From positions 1,426,001 through 1,490,000 of the forward strand of contig CAVUMR010000001.1 in NCBI GenBank assembly GCA_963742715.1: a stretch of 64,000 bases of DNA, written 5' to 3'. The notes under the pieces were generated by a model. It worked only from the letters and a program-made list of their open reading frames with translations. It did not search any database and was not told where the DNA came from. Source of the stretch: CAVUMR01 sp963742715. Its GTDB lineage: Bacteria; Actinomycetota; Actinomycetes; Mycobacteriales; Micromonosporaceae. Both the position numbers and the translations under genes were made by a program. This document shows, piece after piece, positions 49,579-58,440 of the stretch. Each line of letters begins with the position of its first letter. Position 1 is the stretch's first letter.

Positions 49579-50205
49579 ATGCGCAAGCAGATCGCACTTC
49601 TCCTCGCGAGCGTGTCCGTCGGCTTCGGGCTGGTTCTGACCGGTACCGCCGCTGCCCACGCCGCCCCGCCCTGCCAGCCCGGACACCTGTGCCCCAACGA
49701 GGACCTGCCCCAGCCGCCGGACAACCCGCAGCCCGAACCCGAGGTGACGTACTACGTGCCGGTCTGCCCGCCGATCTGCGCGCCCAAGCCGGATCCGGAG
49801 ATCACGTACGTCTACCCGGTCTGCCCGCCGATCTGCTCTCCCGAGCCACCGGTCGACCCGAGCCCCGAGGACAGCGACTCGTCCGACCAGCCGTCCGGCG
49901 GCCAGCCGTCCGGTAACCAGGGCGGCAGCGGGCAGGGCGGCACCGGCCAGAACAACCAGCCGAACGCCCAACCGAGCCCGGCCGGCTCCGCTCCGGCAGG
50001 CAAGCAGGCCGTGAAGGCGGAGAAGGCGACCGGTGACCTCGACGCCGCGGCCGTGGCCGACACCTCCGACCCGACCAGCCGCGACCGGAGCGTCATGATT
50101 CTGCTGCTCGCGATCGCGCTCGCCGGCGCGCTGCTGATGTTCGGCACCGGCATGACGATCATGGTCCGCCGCCGGCCCGCACACCGACCGCTGCACCGGC
50201 ACTAG
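49579..50205 (+). CDS. Surface-anchored protein with CPPIC repeats
   Basis: 208 residues. Signal peptide (LLLASVSVGFGLVLTGTAAAHA, cleavage about residue 28). Mature N-terminus has two copies of the motif VTYYVPVCPPICAP / ITYVYPVCPPICSP (Cys63/67 and 82/86) plus CQPGHLC. A Gln/Gly/Ser/Pro-rich spacer, one C-terminal membrane helix (about 172-195) and a basic cytoplasmic tail (RRRPAHRPLHRH) follow. There is no LPXTG. The paired Cys could form tight disulphides or bind metal. No known family. AGGAGG precedes the ATG. Confidence 0.72.
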   Translation: MRKQIALLLASVSVGFGLVLTGTAAAHAAPPCQPGHLCPNEDLPQPPDNPQPEPEVTYYVPVCPPICAPKPDPEITYVYPVCPPICSPEPPVDPSPEDSDSSDQPSGGQPSGNQGGSGQGGTGQNNQPNAQPSPAGSAPAGKQAVKAEKATGDLDAAAVADTSDPTSRDRSVMILLLAIALAGALLMFGTGMTIMVRRRPAHRPLHRH

Positions 50206-50278
50206 AACCACCCGATTCACCCGACTTGTGGCCGGTTCGCCCGCTGGGGGGCGAGCCGGCCACTCGCCTGTGCGGCGG

Positions 50279-50815
50279 TCAGTCGTCCGTACGCCACCAG
50301 CGACGGGACAGCATCGCGGCGATGGTGGCGCCGACCGCGTTGATCATCACGTCATCGAACGAGGTGACCCGGCCCCGTCCGAGTACCAGTTGGGTCAACT
50401 CGATCGTGGCCGAGATCGCGGCGATCAGGGCCAGTACCCGGGGCAGCGACGCCAGCACCGTGAACCGGATCGGCGCGAAGAACCCGAGCGCGGCGAACAC
50501 GAGCAGGTTGCCGACCAACTGGACCAGGAAGAAGACCAGGTCACCACGCTCGGCCAGCGAGATCAGATCCTCCAGCGGGATCAGCCGCAACTGGGCGTAC
50601 CGCGCGGGATAGGGCCGCAGCATCAGGTACAGCCACGGCGCGGTACCGGCGATCATCCCGACCTCGGCCAGGGCGGTACGAAGCGGCCACCGAGCGTCGC
50701 GGCGGCGCAGCCACCGGTACCGGGCCAGCGCCACGAGCGCCACCAGCGGCAACGAGGCGAGAAAGATGAGGACTGTCGGCCCGTACGCCGAGACCGCCCC
50801 CGCGACCGAGTCCAC
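50279..50815 (-). CDS. VanZ-family membrane protein
   Basis: 178 residues from GTG 50815 (start uncertain; longer frames to 50938 add a Cys/Arg-rich leader). About five membrane helices and the VanZ signature near the end: TIELTQLVLGRGRVTSFDD followed by NAVGATIAAM. VanZ-like proteins are linked to low-level teicoplanin resistance in enterococci, but in actinobacteria they are common membrane proteins without proven function. Divergent from the next gene. Confidence 0.75.
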   Translation of the reverse strand: MDSVAGAVSAYGPTVLIFLASLPLVALVALARYRWLRRRDARWPLRTALAEVGMIAGTAPWLYLMLRPYPARYAQLRLIPLEDLISLAERGDLVFFLVQLVGNLLVFAALGFFAPIRFTVLASLPRVLALIAAISATIELTQLVLGRGRVTSFDDVMINAVGATIAAMLSRRWWRTDD

Positions 50816-50936
50816 TACCGGTGGTACCTGCCCGGGACAGCCGGTACGACGGGGACCGGACGTGGCGAGAACACGGTGGAACCCTATGTGGCCAGCCTCA
50901 TTGCGCCAGCACCAACCCGACCGGAAGGCTCCTCCC

Positions 50937-51767
50937 ATGCCGATGATCGATCAGTACGTCCAGGCCTGGGCACACAGTTTCGAAGCCGTCATCGAGCTCG
51001 GGCAGGCGCTGACCGAGGACGACTGGAACCGGCCCACCGACTGTCCCGGTTGGACGGTCAAGGACCAGTACGCGCACCTGGTCAGCATCGAGGCGATCTA
51101 CCTGGGCGAGCCGGTACCGGAGCACGAGCTGCCGGAGCTGGCGCATGTGCGTACCGACGCCGACCGGGCCATCGAGATCCCGATCGACCTCCGCCGGTCC
51201 CGGTCCGGCCCCGAGGTGCTGGCCGAGCTCGCCGAGGTGTACGCCCGCCGGCGGCAGGCGCTGGACGGTCCGCTCGACCCGGCCGCGCAGACCACCGATC
51301 CGTGGGGGCGACCCCGGCCGCTCGAGTTCATGATGATGCTGCGCTCGTTCGACGCGTGGATCCACGAGCAGGACATCAGGCGGGCGGTGGGCAGGCCCGG
51401 CAACCTGTCGTCTCCGGGCGCACAGCTCGGCCGTGGCCTGCTGCTGGCCGCGCTGCCGAAGGTGGTGGCCAAGGACGCGGGTGCCGCACCGGGCACGGTC
51501 GTCCGGTTCGCGGTGACCGGGCCGGTCGCTTTCGTCGCCGACGTCGCGGTCGACGCCGACGGTCGCGGCGCGGTGCTCGACGACTCCCGGGCGAGCGCGG
51601 GCCCTACCAGCGCGGACGCGGATCCCACCGTGACCCTCCGGCTGGGCTGGGAAACCTTCATCCGGCTGGGCGCCGGTCGGGTCGCGCCGGAGACCGCCGC
51701 CGTGGAACTGGTGGGAGACGAGAAGCTCGGCCGGCGCGTCCTCGACCACCTCGCCGTCACGCCGTAG
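50937..51767 (+). CDS. Maleylpyruvate isomerase-family mycothiol-dependent enzyme
   Basis: 276 residues. N-terminal DinB-like four-helix domain with the metal-binding pattern DWNRPTDCPGWTVKDQYAHL and RSFDAWIHEQDIRRA, then a C-terminal SCP2/MDMPI-like domain (VTLRLGWETFIRLGAGRV). Such proteins use mycothiol, the actinobacterial thiol; specific substrate unknown. ATG 50937 has GGAAGG about 12 bases upstream. Confidence 0.85.
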   Translation: MPMIDQYVQAWAHSFEAVIELGQALTEDDWNRPTDCPGWTVKDQYAHLVSIEAIYLGEPVPEHELPELAHVRTDADRAIEIPIDLRRSRSGPEVLAELAEVYARRRQALDGPLDPAAQTTDPWGRPRPLEFMMMLRSFDAWIHEQDIRRAVGRPGNLSSPGAQLGRGLLLAALPKVVAKDAGAAPGTVVRFAVTGPVAFVADVAVDADGRGAVLDDSRASAGPTSADADPTVTLRLGWETFIRLGAGRVAPETAAVELVGDEKLGRRVLDHLAVTP

Positions 51768-51977
51768 CGCCGTCCAGGCATCCGCGGGAAAGCCGGGATA
51801 GCCGAGCTCCTGGGCGGCCTGTTCGCGCGGCAGGTCCGCCCGCCGCCGCATGACGTCGGTCGCGTCTGCCGGCCCGCCGCGCGGACAGAGCGCGGGCGGG
51901 CCGGTCAGGGCGACCCTGAGCTCGGGATCCGGGTAGGTCCCCCTGTCCGGAGCGCCGTCACACCGCGCACGATAGAG

Positions 51978-52247
51978 GTGACTGGACGGGACGACCGGAC
52001 AGCTCACCCACCGGCCTCGCGGCCGGAGCCCGAGAGAAAGGCCGGACCGTTGCGCCCACTGCTGGTGGCAGCCGCCCTGATCATCGCCCTGTTCGTCGCC
52101 GGATCCGTGGTGGTGTGGCTCATCAAGGCCACGATCGGCCTGCTGTTCTACATCATCGTCGGCGCGATCGCCGTCGGCGCGGTGGTCTACCTGTACGGCA
52201 AGGCCAAGACCGCCCTCGGCGGCGGCGACCGGCGTCAACTGCCCTGA
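51978..52247 (+). CDS. Small protein with two membrane helices
   Basis: 89 residues from GTG 51978, or 65 from TTG 52050, which has GAGAAAGG upstream. After a polar N-terminus there are two close hydrophobic helices (PLLVAAALIIALFVAGSVVVW and IGLLFYIIVGAIAVGAVVYLY) and a short basic end. No recognised family; small integral membrane protein of unknown role. Confidence 0.6.
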   Translation: MTGRDDRTAHPPASRPEPERKAGPLRPLLVAAALIIALFVAGSVVVWLIKATIGLLFYIIVGAIAVGAVVYLYGKAKTALGGGDRRQLP

Positions 52248-52303
52248 ACCCGCGGCGCCGCTGAGCGCCCGGCCCGGCGCGCGGGACCGACCGTGCGCCG
52301 GGT

Positions 52304-53077
52304 TCAGCCGGTGTCGAGCGGCGCCAACTCGGGCCGTTTGGCCGCCGTCGCGTCCCCGGATGAGCGACCACGGAGCCGGCGCCCGACCCATGGCGCGAAG
52401 TGCTGGCGTACCCAGCGGAGATCGTCGCGGCGGGCGGACAGCCACGGCGCCGGGGTGGCCGGCGGGAGGGTGGCCATCCAGTCCGGTTCGGCGGGTAGGC
52501 CGAGCACGTTCAGCACCTTGGCCGCGACCCGGCGGTGGCCCGCTTCGCCCAGATGCAGCCGGTCGTCGCTCCACAGCCGTACATCCGCGAAGCTCTCATC
52601 CGGCCAGCAGTCCGCGAGGAGGGTGCCGTGCCGGGCGGCGGTGGCCCGGATGGCGTCGTTGAGCAGGCCGGCCCGCCGCTGGATCATGTTCCGCGCCGGT
52701 AGCCGGAAGGTGCCGTCCGGGCCGGTCAGCAGCAGTACGGTCGCCCCGGTGTCGACCAGGTCGGCGACCACCCGGTCGAGCCGGGGGATGATCGTCGCCG
52801 GATCGAAGTTGCGCCGCAGCGCGTCATTTCCGCCGGCCGCGAAGCTCACCAGCGCCGGCCGCATCGCCAACGCCAACGGCAACTGCTCGTCCGCGACCTC
52901 GCCGAACAGGCGGCCGCGAACCGCGAGATTGGCGTACCGGAATCCGGGCACCTGACCGGCCAACCGGGACGCGACCAGATCCGCCCAGCCCCGGTACGTG
53001 CCGTCCGGCCGGAGATCGTCCATACCCTCGGTGAAGCTGTCGCCCAACGCGACGAAACTCGTCCAACCCGCCGGCAC
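52304..53077 (-). CDS. SGNH/GDSL hydrolase
   Basis: 257 residues without signal peptide. Block I FVALGDSFTEGMDD (nucleophile Ser), block II NLAVRGRL, block III AAGGNDALRR and block V SDDRLHLGEAGHRRVA (Asp/His) are all present. An esterase or lipase-like enzyme; substrate unknown. GTG 53077 with GGGGGAGAG upstream. Confidence 0.88.
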   Translation of the reverse strand: MPAGWTSFVALGDSFTEGMDDLRPDGTYRGWADLVASRLAGQVPGFRYANLAVRGRLFGEVADEQLPLALAMRPALVSFAAGGNDALRRNFDPATIIPRLDRVVADLVDTGATVLLLTGPDGTFRLPARNMIQRRAGLLNDAIRATAARHGTLLADCWPDESFADVRLWSDDRLHLGEAGHRRVAAKVLNVLGLPAEPDWMATLPPATPAPWLSARRDDLRWVRQHFAPWVGRRLRGRSSGDATAAKRPELAPLDTG

Positions 53078-53281
53078 CGCTGCTCTCCCCCTGCGTCGGT
53101 CGATCCAGACTGCCCGTCACTCCAGCGCGGCAGCGCGCACGCGCCCCCCGGGCTTCCTGAACCGGAGGCTACCCGCGATAACCGGGTGAGCCAGCCGACC
53201 GCCGTTGCGATACTCGGCACCATCGCGGCCGGTCGCGGCCTGTGCACCGGCCGTTATTCGCCACTGCTCCGGAGGTACACC

Positions 53282-55021
53282 GTGCTGCTCCGCATGTCCT
53301 CGCTGTTCGTCCGGACGCTGCGCGAGGATCCGGCGGACGCCGAGGTGCCGAGCCACCGGCTGCTGGTGCGGGCCGGGTACGTCCGACGGGCCGCGCCCGG
53401 CGTCTACTCGTGGCTGCCGCTCGGCAAGCTCGTGCTGGACAACATCGCCCGGGTGGTACGCGAGGAGCTGGCCGCGATCGGCGCCCAGGAGGTGTCGTTC
53501 CCGGCGCTGCTGCCCCGCGAGGTGTACGACGCGAGCGGCCGGACGGCGGAGTACGGCGACGACATCTTCCAGCTGCGGGACCGGCGCGGCGGCCAGTACG
53601 TGCTCGGCCCCACGCACGAGGAGATGTTCACCCTGCTGGTGAAGGATCTGTACACGTCGTACAAGGACTATCCGGTGATCCTGTACCAGCTCCAGACCAA
53701 GTACCGGGACGAGCAGCGCCCCCGCGCCGGCCTGCTGCGCGGTCGCGAGTTCGTGATGAAGGACTCGTACTCGTTCGACCTGTCCGCGGAGGGGCTGGCC
53801 GCGTCGTACGACAAGCACCGGCAGGCGTACATCCGGATCTTCGACCGGTTGGGCCTGCGGTACTCCATCGTGGCGGCCAGGTCGGGCGCGATGGGCGGCT
53901 CGCGCTCGGAGGAGTTCCTCGCGGTCGCGCCGAACGGTGAGGACACGTTCGTGGCCTGTTCCGCCTGCGGGTACGCGGCGAACACCGAGGCGATGGTGAC
54001 GCCGCCCGGCACCGCTGACGGCGCGAGCCACCCGGCCGCGCGGGTACTCGACACCCCGGACACGCCCACCATCGACTCGCTGGTGGCGCACCTGAACGCG
54101 GCCGGGCTGGACCGGGCGTTCACCGCCGCGGACACGCTGAAGAACGTCGTGGTGAACGTGCACGCGCCCGGCGCCGACGCAGCGGAGACGCTGGTCATCG
54201 GCGTACCGGGTGACCGTGAGGTCGACCTCAAGCGGCTGGCCGCGGCCGTCTTCCCGGCCACCGTCACGCTGTTCACCGAGGCCGACTTCGCCGCCCATCA
54301 GGACCTGATCAAGGGGTACATCGGGCCACAGCTGCTGGCGAAGCTCGGCATCCGGTACCTGGTCGATCCGCGGATCGTGGCCGGTACCGCCTGGGCGACC
54401 GGGGCGAACGAGCCGGGCCGGCACGCGGTCGACGTGGTGTGCGGCCGGGACTTCAGCCCCGACGGCACCATCGAGGCGGCCGAGGTACGCGCCGGCGACC
54501 CCTGCCCCCACTGCGGTGCGGCGCTGTCGATCGAGCGGGGCATCGAGATCGGCCACATCTTCGCGCTGGAGAACAGGTTCTCCGACGTGTTCCTACTCGA
54601 CGCGCTGGGCCCCGACGGGAAGCCGGTACGGGTGACCATGGGCTCGTACGGAGTCGGGGTTTCCCGCGCGGTCGCCGCGATCGCCGAGCAGACCTGCGAC
54701 GACCACGGGTTGTGCTGGCCGGCCTCCATCGCGCCGGCCCAGGTACACATCGTCGCGGCCGGCCGGGGATCGCAGGAGGCCGTGGCGCTCACGCTCGCCG
54801 GCGAGCTGGCCGATCACGGGCTGCGGGTACTGGTGGACGACCGGAGTGAGGTGTCGGCCGGGGTGAAGTTCGCCGACTCGGAGCTGCTCGGTGCGCCCAC
54901 GATCGTGGTGGTGGGTCGGCGTCTGGTCGACGGCATGGTCGAGGTACGGGACCGGGCGTCCGGCTCGCGCGTCGACGTACCCGTGCAGGATGTGGTCGCT
55001 CGACTGGTCCGGGCCGGCTGA
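53282..55021 (+). CDS. proS: Prolyl-tRNA synthetase (bacterial type)
   Basis: 579 residues, the usual length of bacterial-type ProRS. Class II motif 1 in the N-terminus, motif 2 TKYRDEQRPRAGLLRGREF, and motif 3 MGSYGVGVSRAVAAIAEQ are visible. The inserted editing domain (INS) spans about 220-390 (ADTLKNVVVNVHAPG and following). It charges tRNA-Pro. GTG 53282 has GGAGGT 6 bases upstream and gives VLLRMSSLFVRTLRE; the longer frame from 53186 is not family-like. Confidence 0.94.
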   Translation: MLLRMSSLFVRTLREDPADAEVPSHRLLVRAGYVRRAAPGVYSWLPLGKLVLDNIARVVREELAAIGAQEVSFPALLPREVYDASGRTAEYGDDIFQLRDRRGGQYVLGPTHEEMFTLLVKDLYTSYKDYPVILYQLQTKYRDEQRPRAGLLRGREFVMKDSYSFDLSAEGLAASYDKHRQAYIRIFDRLGLRYSIVAARSGAMGGSRSEEFLAVAPNGEDTFVACSACGYAANTEAMVTPPGTADGASHPAARVLDTPDTPTIDSLVAHLNAAGLDRAFTAADTLKNVVVNVHAPGADAAETLVIGVPGDREVDLKRLAAAVFPATVTLFTEADFAAHQDLIKGYIGPQLLAKLGIRYLVDPRIVAGTAWATGANEPGRHAVDVVCGRDFSPDGTIEAAEVRAGDPCPHCGAALSIERGIEIGHIFALENRFSDVFLLDALGPDGKPVRVTMGSYGVGVSRAVAAIAEQTCDDHGLCWPASIAPAQVHIVAAGRGSQEAVALTLAGELADHGLRVLVDDRSEVSAGVKFADSELLGAPTIVVVGRRLVDGMVEVRDRASGSRVDVPVQDVVARLVRAG

Positions 55022-55121
55022 CCGGTCTCGTGTCCCGCGGGCGCCCCTTGTGCCGGCGCCAGGTCAGCGCGTCGACACGCCGAGCGACACGCCGGGTGGT
55101 TTCACGTGCAACGACGGACGG

Positions 55122-55661
55122 TCAGGTGCCGAGGCCCTCGATGACCTCGGCACCGGGCAGCTCGGCCAGAGCCGGACCGGGCAGGACGATCTTGCTCCGG
55201 CGTACGCCACTGCCGATGATCACCGGGCCCGCCGCGACCACCGCGGCGTCGACCAGGATCGGCCAGCCGTCCGGTACCCCGATCGGGGTGATGCCGCCGT
55301 ACTCCATGCTGGTCAGCTCGACCGCGGAGTCCATCGGCGCGAAGCTCGCCTTGCGCACGTCCAGGTACCGCCGGACCGTGTTGTTCACGTCCGCGCGGGT
55401 GGTCGCGAGTACCAGGCAGGCGGCGTACCGCACCTCTCCCGCGCGCTTGCCGCTGACCACCACGCAGTTGGCCGACTGGTCGAGCCCCACGTCGTACGCC
55501 GCGCAGAACGCGGCCGTGTCCGCCAACTCCGGATCGATCTCCGCGACCAGCACCTGATCGGCCGGGGTCTGCCCGGGCCACTTCTCCAGTGCCGCGACCA
55601 CCGGTGTCGCGAGCAGGTCGGGTCGGGTGAGCGCGGGTACGGTCTGCAACGTGCCGATCAT
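55122..55661 (-). CDS. YbaK/ProX-type aminoacyl-tRNA editing-domain protein
   Basis: 179 residues. YbaK/EbsC fold with conserved CVVVSGKRAGEVRYAACLV (catalytic-type Lys), TSMEYGGITPIGVPDGWPI and the Gly-rich end. Free-standing members hydrolyse mischarged Ala- or Cys-tRNA-Pro in trans. It converges on proS, a suggestive pairing. ATG 55661; the frame upstream to 55862 is low-complexity and not family-like. RBS weak. Confidence 0.87.
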   Translation of the reverse strand: MIGTLQTVPALTRPDLLATPVVAALEKWPGQTPADQVLVAEIDPELADTAAFCAAYDVGLDQSANCVVVSGKRAGEVRYAACLVLATTRADVNNTVRRYLDVRKASFAPMDSAVELTSMEYGGITPIGVPDGWPILVDAAVVAAGPVIIGSGVRRSKIVLPGPALAELPGAEVIEGLGT

Positions 55662-55888
55662 CCGGCCATCGTGACACGGGCGCGGTACGCCCCCAACCCG
55701 ACCCGCGCCGCCGCCCCGTTGTCGCCCGCTCCGCGCCGCAGCCCCGTTGTCGCCCGCTCCGCACCGTGATGGCGCTGGTCCGGGCCGCTCCGCCTGGCAC
55801 CGATCCGCACCGATCCGCACCGCGATGGCGCTGGTCAGCGCGGCAAATCCAGGTGCGACCACGGCGGCTCGTCCGGTACCACTAGGTC

Positions 55889-56443
55889 ATGCCTCAACTC
55901 GTCCCGCCGACCACCCGGGTACACCAGTCGTTCCTTGCCGCCATGGCCGAGTTCCAGCAGGAAGGCCGCGGCGACCGCCAGGACCACACGATGGTCGGCA
56001 ACGAGATCCGGGAGCACTCGGCCTACTGGGCGGACCCGGACGGCTTCGCCAAGTTCGTACACGAGCTGCACCTGCAGGCGCTCGAGGAGACTCCGCGACC
56101 GGAGAACTGGGTAGCGTCGACCACTCTCTGGTGGGTCGAGGCAGACGAGTACCTCGGCCGGCTCGCGGTCCGGCACCAGCTCACGCCGACGCTGCTGGAA
56201 GTGGGCGGGCACATCGGTTACGACGTACGGCCGTCGGCCCGCCGCCAGGGGCACGCGACCGCGATGCTCCGCGCGGCCATGCCGGTCACCCGCGCGCTCG
56301 GCATCGAGCAGGCGCTGATCACCTGCGACGAGGACAACGTCGCCTCCCGGCTGGTCATCGAGCACTGCGGCGGCGTCCTCGAAGATCAACGGGGCGACAA
56401 ACTGCGTTATTGGGTACCGACGTCCGGAGCAGTCCGGTCCTGA
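55889..56443 (+). CDS. GNAT-family N-acetyltransferase
   Basis: 184 residues. The acetyl-CoA-binding motif is visible as GYDVRPSARRQGHATAMLRA, followed by ACDEDN-like ITCDEDNVASRLVIEHCGG. N-terminal part includes TLWWVEADEYLGRLAVRH. Substrate unknown; this subtype (predicted acetyltransferases of the YjcK group) is common. ATG 55889; upstream AGGTC is a poor RBS. Confidence 0.85.
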   Translation: MPQLVPPTTRVHQSFLAAMAEFQQEGRGDRQDHTMVGNEIREHSAYWADPDGFAKFVHELHLQALEETPRPENWVASTTLWWVEADEYLGRLAVRHQLTPTLLEVGGHIGYDVRPSARRQGHATAMLRAAMPVTRALGIEQALITCDEDNVASRLVIEHCGGVLEDQRGDKLRYWVPTSGAVRS

Positions 56444-56569
56444 ACTCTCCGGCGCCCGGGCCGGGCGCCCGGCCGGGCGCTCCCGGGGCGTCCGGCCGCC
56501 GCGAAGCCGACCGAGCGTTTCGAGGGCCGGCGCTCCGGAGGCCGCGGAGCGGCCGGACGCTGCGAGGAT

Positions 56570-57346
56570 GTGCCGGTGCCGGACCCCGTGATCGTCGCGA
56601 AGCTACGCGCCGCCGGTTGCGTATTCGCCGAGGACGAGGCGGACCTGCTGGTCGCGGCCGCGTCGTCGCCGGTCGAGCTGGACGCCATGGTGGACCGGCG
56701 GGTGGCCGGCGAGCCCCTCGAGTACATCCTCGGCTGGGCCGAATTCCGCGGCCTGCGGATCGGCGTGGAGGCGGGCGTCTTCGTACCGCGCCGCCGCACC
56801 TCGTACCTGGTCGACCGCGCGCTCGCGCTCGTTCCGCACGCGCACACCGTGCTGGACCTGTGCTGCGGCTCGGGCGCGGTGGGGCTCGCGCTGGCCACCG
56901 CCCTGGCCTCCCGTGGCGACGTCGACCTGCACGCCGCCGACCTCGAACCGGCCGCGGTCCGGTGCGCCCGCCGCAATCTCGCCGGCATTGGTCAGGTGTA
57001 CGAGGGTGATCTGTTCGAGCCGTTGCCCGCAACGCTTCGCGGCCGCGTCGACATCCTGGCCGCGAACGTCCCGTACGTGCCGACCGAGGCGATCGCGCTG
57101 ATGCCGCCGGAGGCACGCGAGTACGAGCGACGAATTGCCCTTGATGGTGGGTCGGACGGCCTGGACGTGCTGCGACGGGTGGCCGCCGAGGCGCCGGACT
57201 GGCTGGCACCCGGCGGTCACCTGCTGATCGAGACGAGCGAGCGGCAGGCGCCGGTCGCCGTGGACGCGTTCGTCCGCAGTGGACTCGTCGCGGAGGTCGC
57301 CAGCTCGGAGGAGTTCCACGCCACCGTGGTCATCGGCAGGCGCTGA
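56570..57346 (+). CDS. HemK/PrmC-like protein N5-glutamine methyltransferase
   Basis: 258 residues. PrmC-type layout: helical N-terminal domain with GEPLEYILGWAEFRGL, then a SAM-binding Rossmann domain (VLDLCCGSGAVGLALA, HAADLEPAAVRCARRN). The catalytic motif reads AANVPYVP; family members usually have NPPY. Such proteins are often annotated putative protein N5-glutamine methyltransferase and are distinct from the canonical prmC beside prfA. GTG start after GCGAGGAT. Confidence 0.85.
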   Translation: MPVPDPVIVAKLRAAGCVFAEDEADLLVAAASSPVELDAMVDRRVAGEPLEYILGWAEFRGLRIGVEAGVFVPRRRTSYLVDRALALVPHAHTVLDLCCGSGAVGLALATALASRGDVDLHAADLEPAAVRCARRNLAGIGQVYEGDLFEPLPATLRGRVDILAANVPYVPTEAIALMPPEAREYERRIALDGGSDGLDVLRRVAAEAPDWLAPGGHLLIETSERQAPVAVDAFVRSGLVAEVASSEEFHATVVIGRR

Positions 57347-57370
57347 CGCGCTCAGCGCTGACGAGCACGC

Positions 57371-57503
57371 CTACCGCTCCTCAACGGCCGCGATCGGCTA
57401 CCGCTCCTCGACCGCGATCCTCAAGGGCGCGAGATCGCCTACCCCTCCGCGAGGCCGCCTACCGCTTCTCGAAGACCACGATCGTCTACCGCTTCTCGAT
57501 CAC
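57371..57503. repeat. Degenerate array repeating the 3' end of the DinB gene
   Basis: On the minus strand the terminal GAGAAGCGGTAG of the DinB gene recurs as TTCGAGAAGCGGTAG, TCGCGGAGGGGTAG, GTCGAGGAGCGGTAG and GTTGAGGAGCGGTAG. Copies begin (plus strand CTACC) at 57486, 57459, 57439, 57398 and 57371, often next to a CGATCGCGG word. Confidence 0.65.
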
Positions 57504-58274
57504 CGCCAGATCGCGTGCCGCGAACTGATGGTGCTCGCACTCCTCGCTCATCACCACGCCGAGACATTCGCCGACCGGGCGCGCTTCCTCCGGATAGCCC
57601 GGTGCGGGCGACCGCTCGCAGGTTCGTGCGAGTTCGGCGTCGGTCAGGCCGTCGACCAGGCCGCGCACCAGTGCCATCCGCTCGGCCCGTACCGCGAGCA
57701 CCTCCTCGTACGACGGTTGCGCGTCGAGGTCCATGCCCAGCACCATCGCGTCCGCGGGCGCGTACGCGGTCTGCGGCAGGCCGAGCCGGTGGTACGGCAT
57801 CGGCTCGTCGAGGATCGTACGGCTGGCCCAGCTGTCGGTGATGTAGATCAGGTGGCGCAGCGTCTCGACGAACGACCACTCCTCGTCGACCCGCTCGTGC
57901 CGAGCCGGTTCGGGCAGCCGCTCGGCGCGGGCGACCGTGTCCGACCAGAGCCGCTCGACCGTGTTCCACATCGCGCGGAAGTCGTCGGCCGTACGCACCC
58001 GCCGAAGCTGCACCCGCTCGGGGTGTCGCCGGTCGAGCTCGGCCTCCACAAACTCTGTGACGTCGACCCCGTTGACGACGAAGCTGTTGACGTACCCGGA
58101 CACGTCCACGTCGACGAGCCACGAGTCGACGATCTTGACCTGGGTCAGGTCGCAGTCGACGAACCTCGCGCCGGACAGGTCCGCGACCGTGAAGCGCTTA
58201 CCGCGGTACGCGTCGTTGTTGCCGTCGTCGTGGTAACCCGCCGACCAGCGGTGGGGACCGTACTGAGCTGCCAT
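57486..58274 (-). CDS. DinB-family protein with pentapeptide-like N-terminus
   Basis: 262 residues. Residues 25-70 look like a short pentapeptide-repeat coil (FTVADLSGARFVDCDLTQV). A DinB_2-type four-helix bundle follows, with His ligands in EEWSFVETLRHLIYITDSW and the C-terminal MSEECEHHQFAARDL. DinB proteins are metal- and often thiol-dependent enzymes; the exact reaction is unknown. ATG 58274. Its stop is followed by degenerate copies of its own 3' end. Confidence 0.85.
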   Translation of the reverse strand: MAAQYGPHRWSAGYHDDGNNDAYRGKRFTVADLSGARFVDCDLTQVKIVDSWLVDVDVSGYVNSFVVNGVDVTEFVEAELDRRHPERVQLRRVRTADDFRAMWNTVERLWSDTVARAERLPEPARHERVDEEWSFVETLRHLIYITDSWASRTILDEPMPYHRLGLPQTAYAPADAMVLGMDLDAQPSYEEVLAVRAERMALVRGLVDGLTDAELARTCERSPAPGYPEEARPVGECLGVVMSEECEHHQFAARDLAVIEKR

Positions 58275-58440
58275 CGGACGATTGTCACCGGCCGGTACGA
58301 CATGTCCGTACCGGATGTGCTGGTTGGTCCAAGCGATGCACGAAGACCACTTCGGGCATACCGTGCGTTCTGCTGGATTGCTCGCGTGGTGCCTTGCTTC
58401 GCGCTCATGTCAAGGCAGGATGGACGTGAGAGGAGGGGAC

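Noticed and set aside
57371..57503. CRISPR-like or coding repeat
   Set aside because: Spacing is irregular (20-41 bp), copies are degenerate and no cas genes are present.
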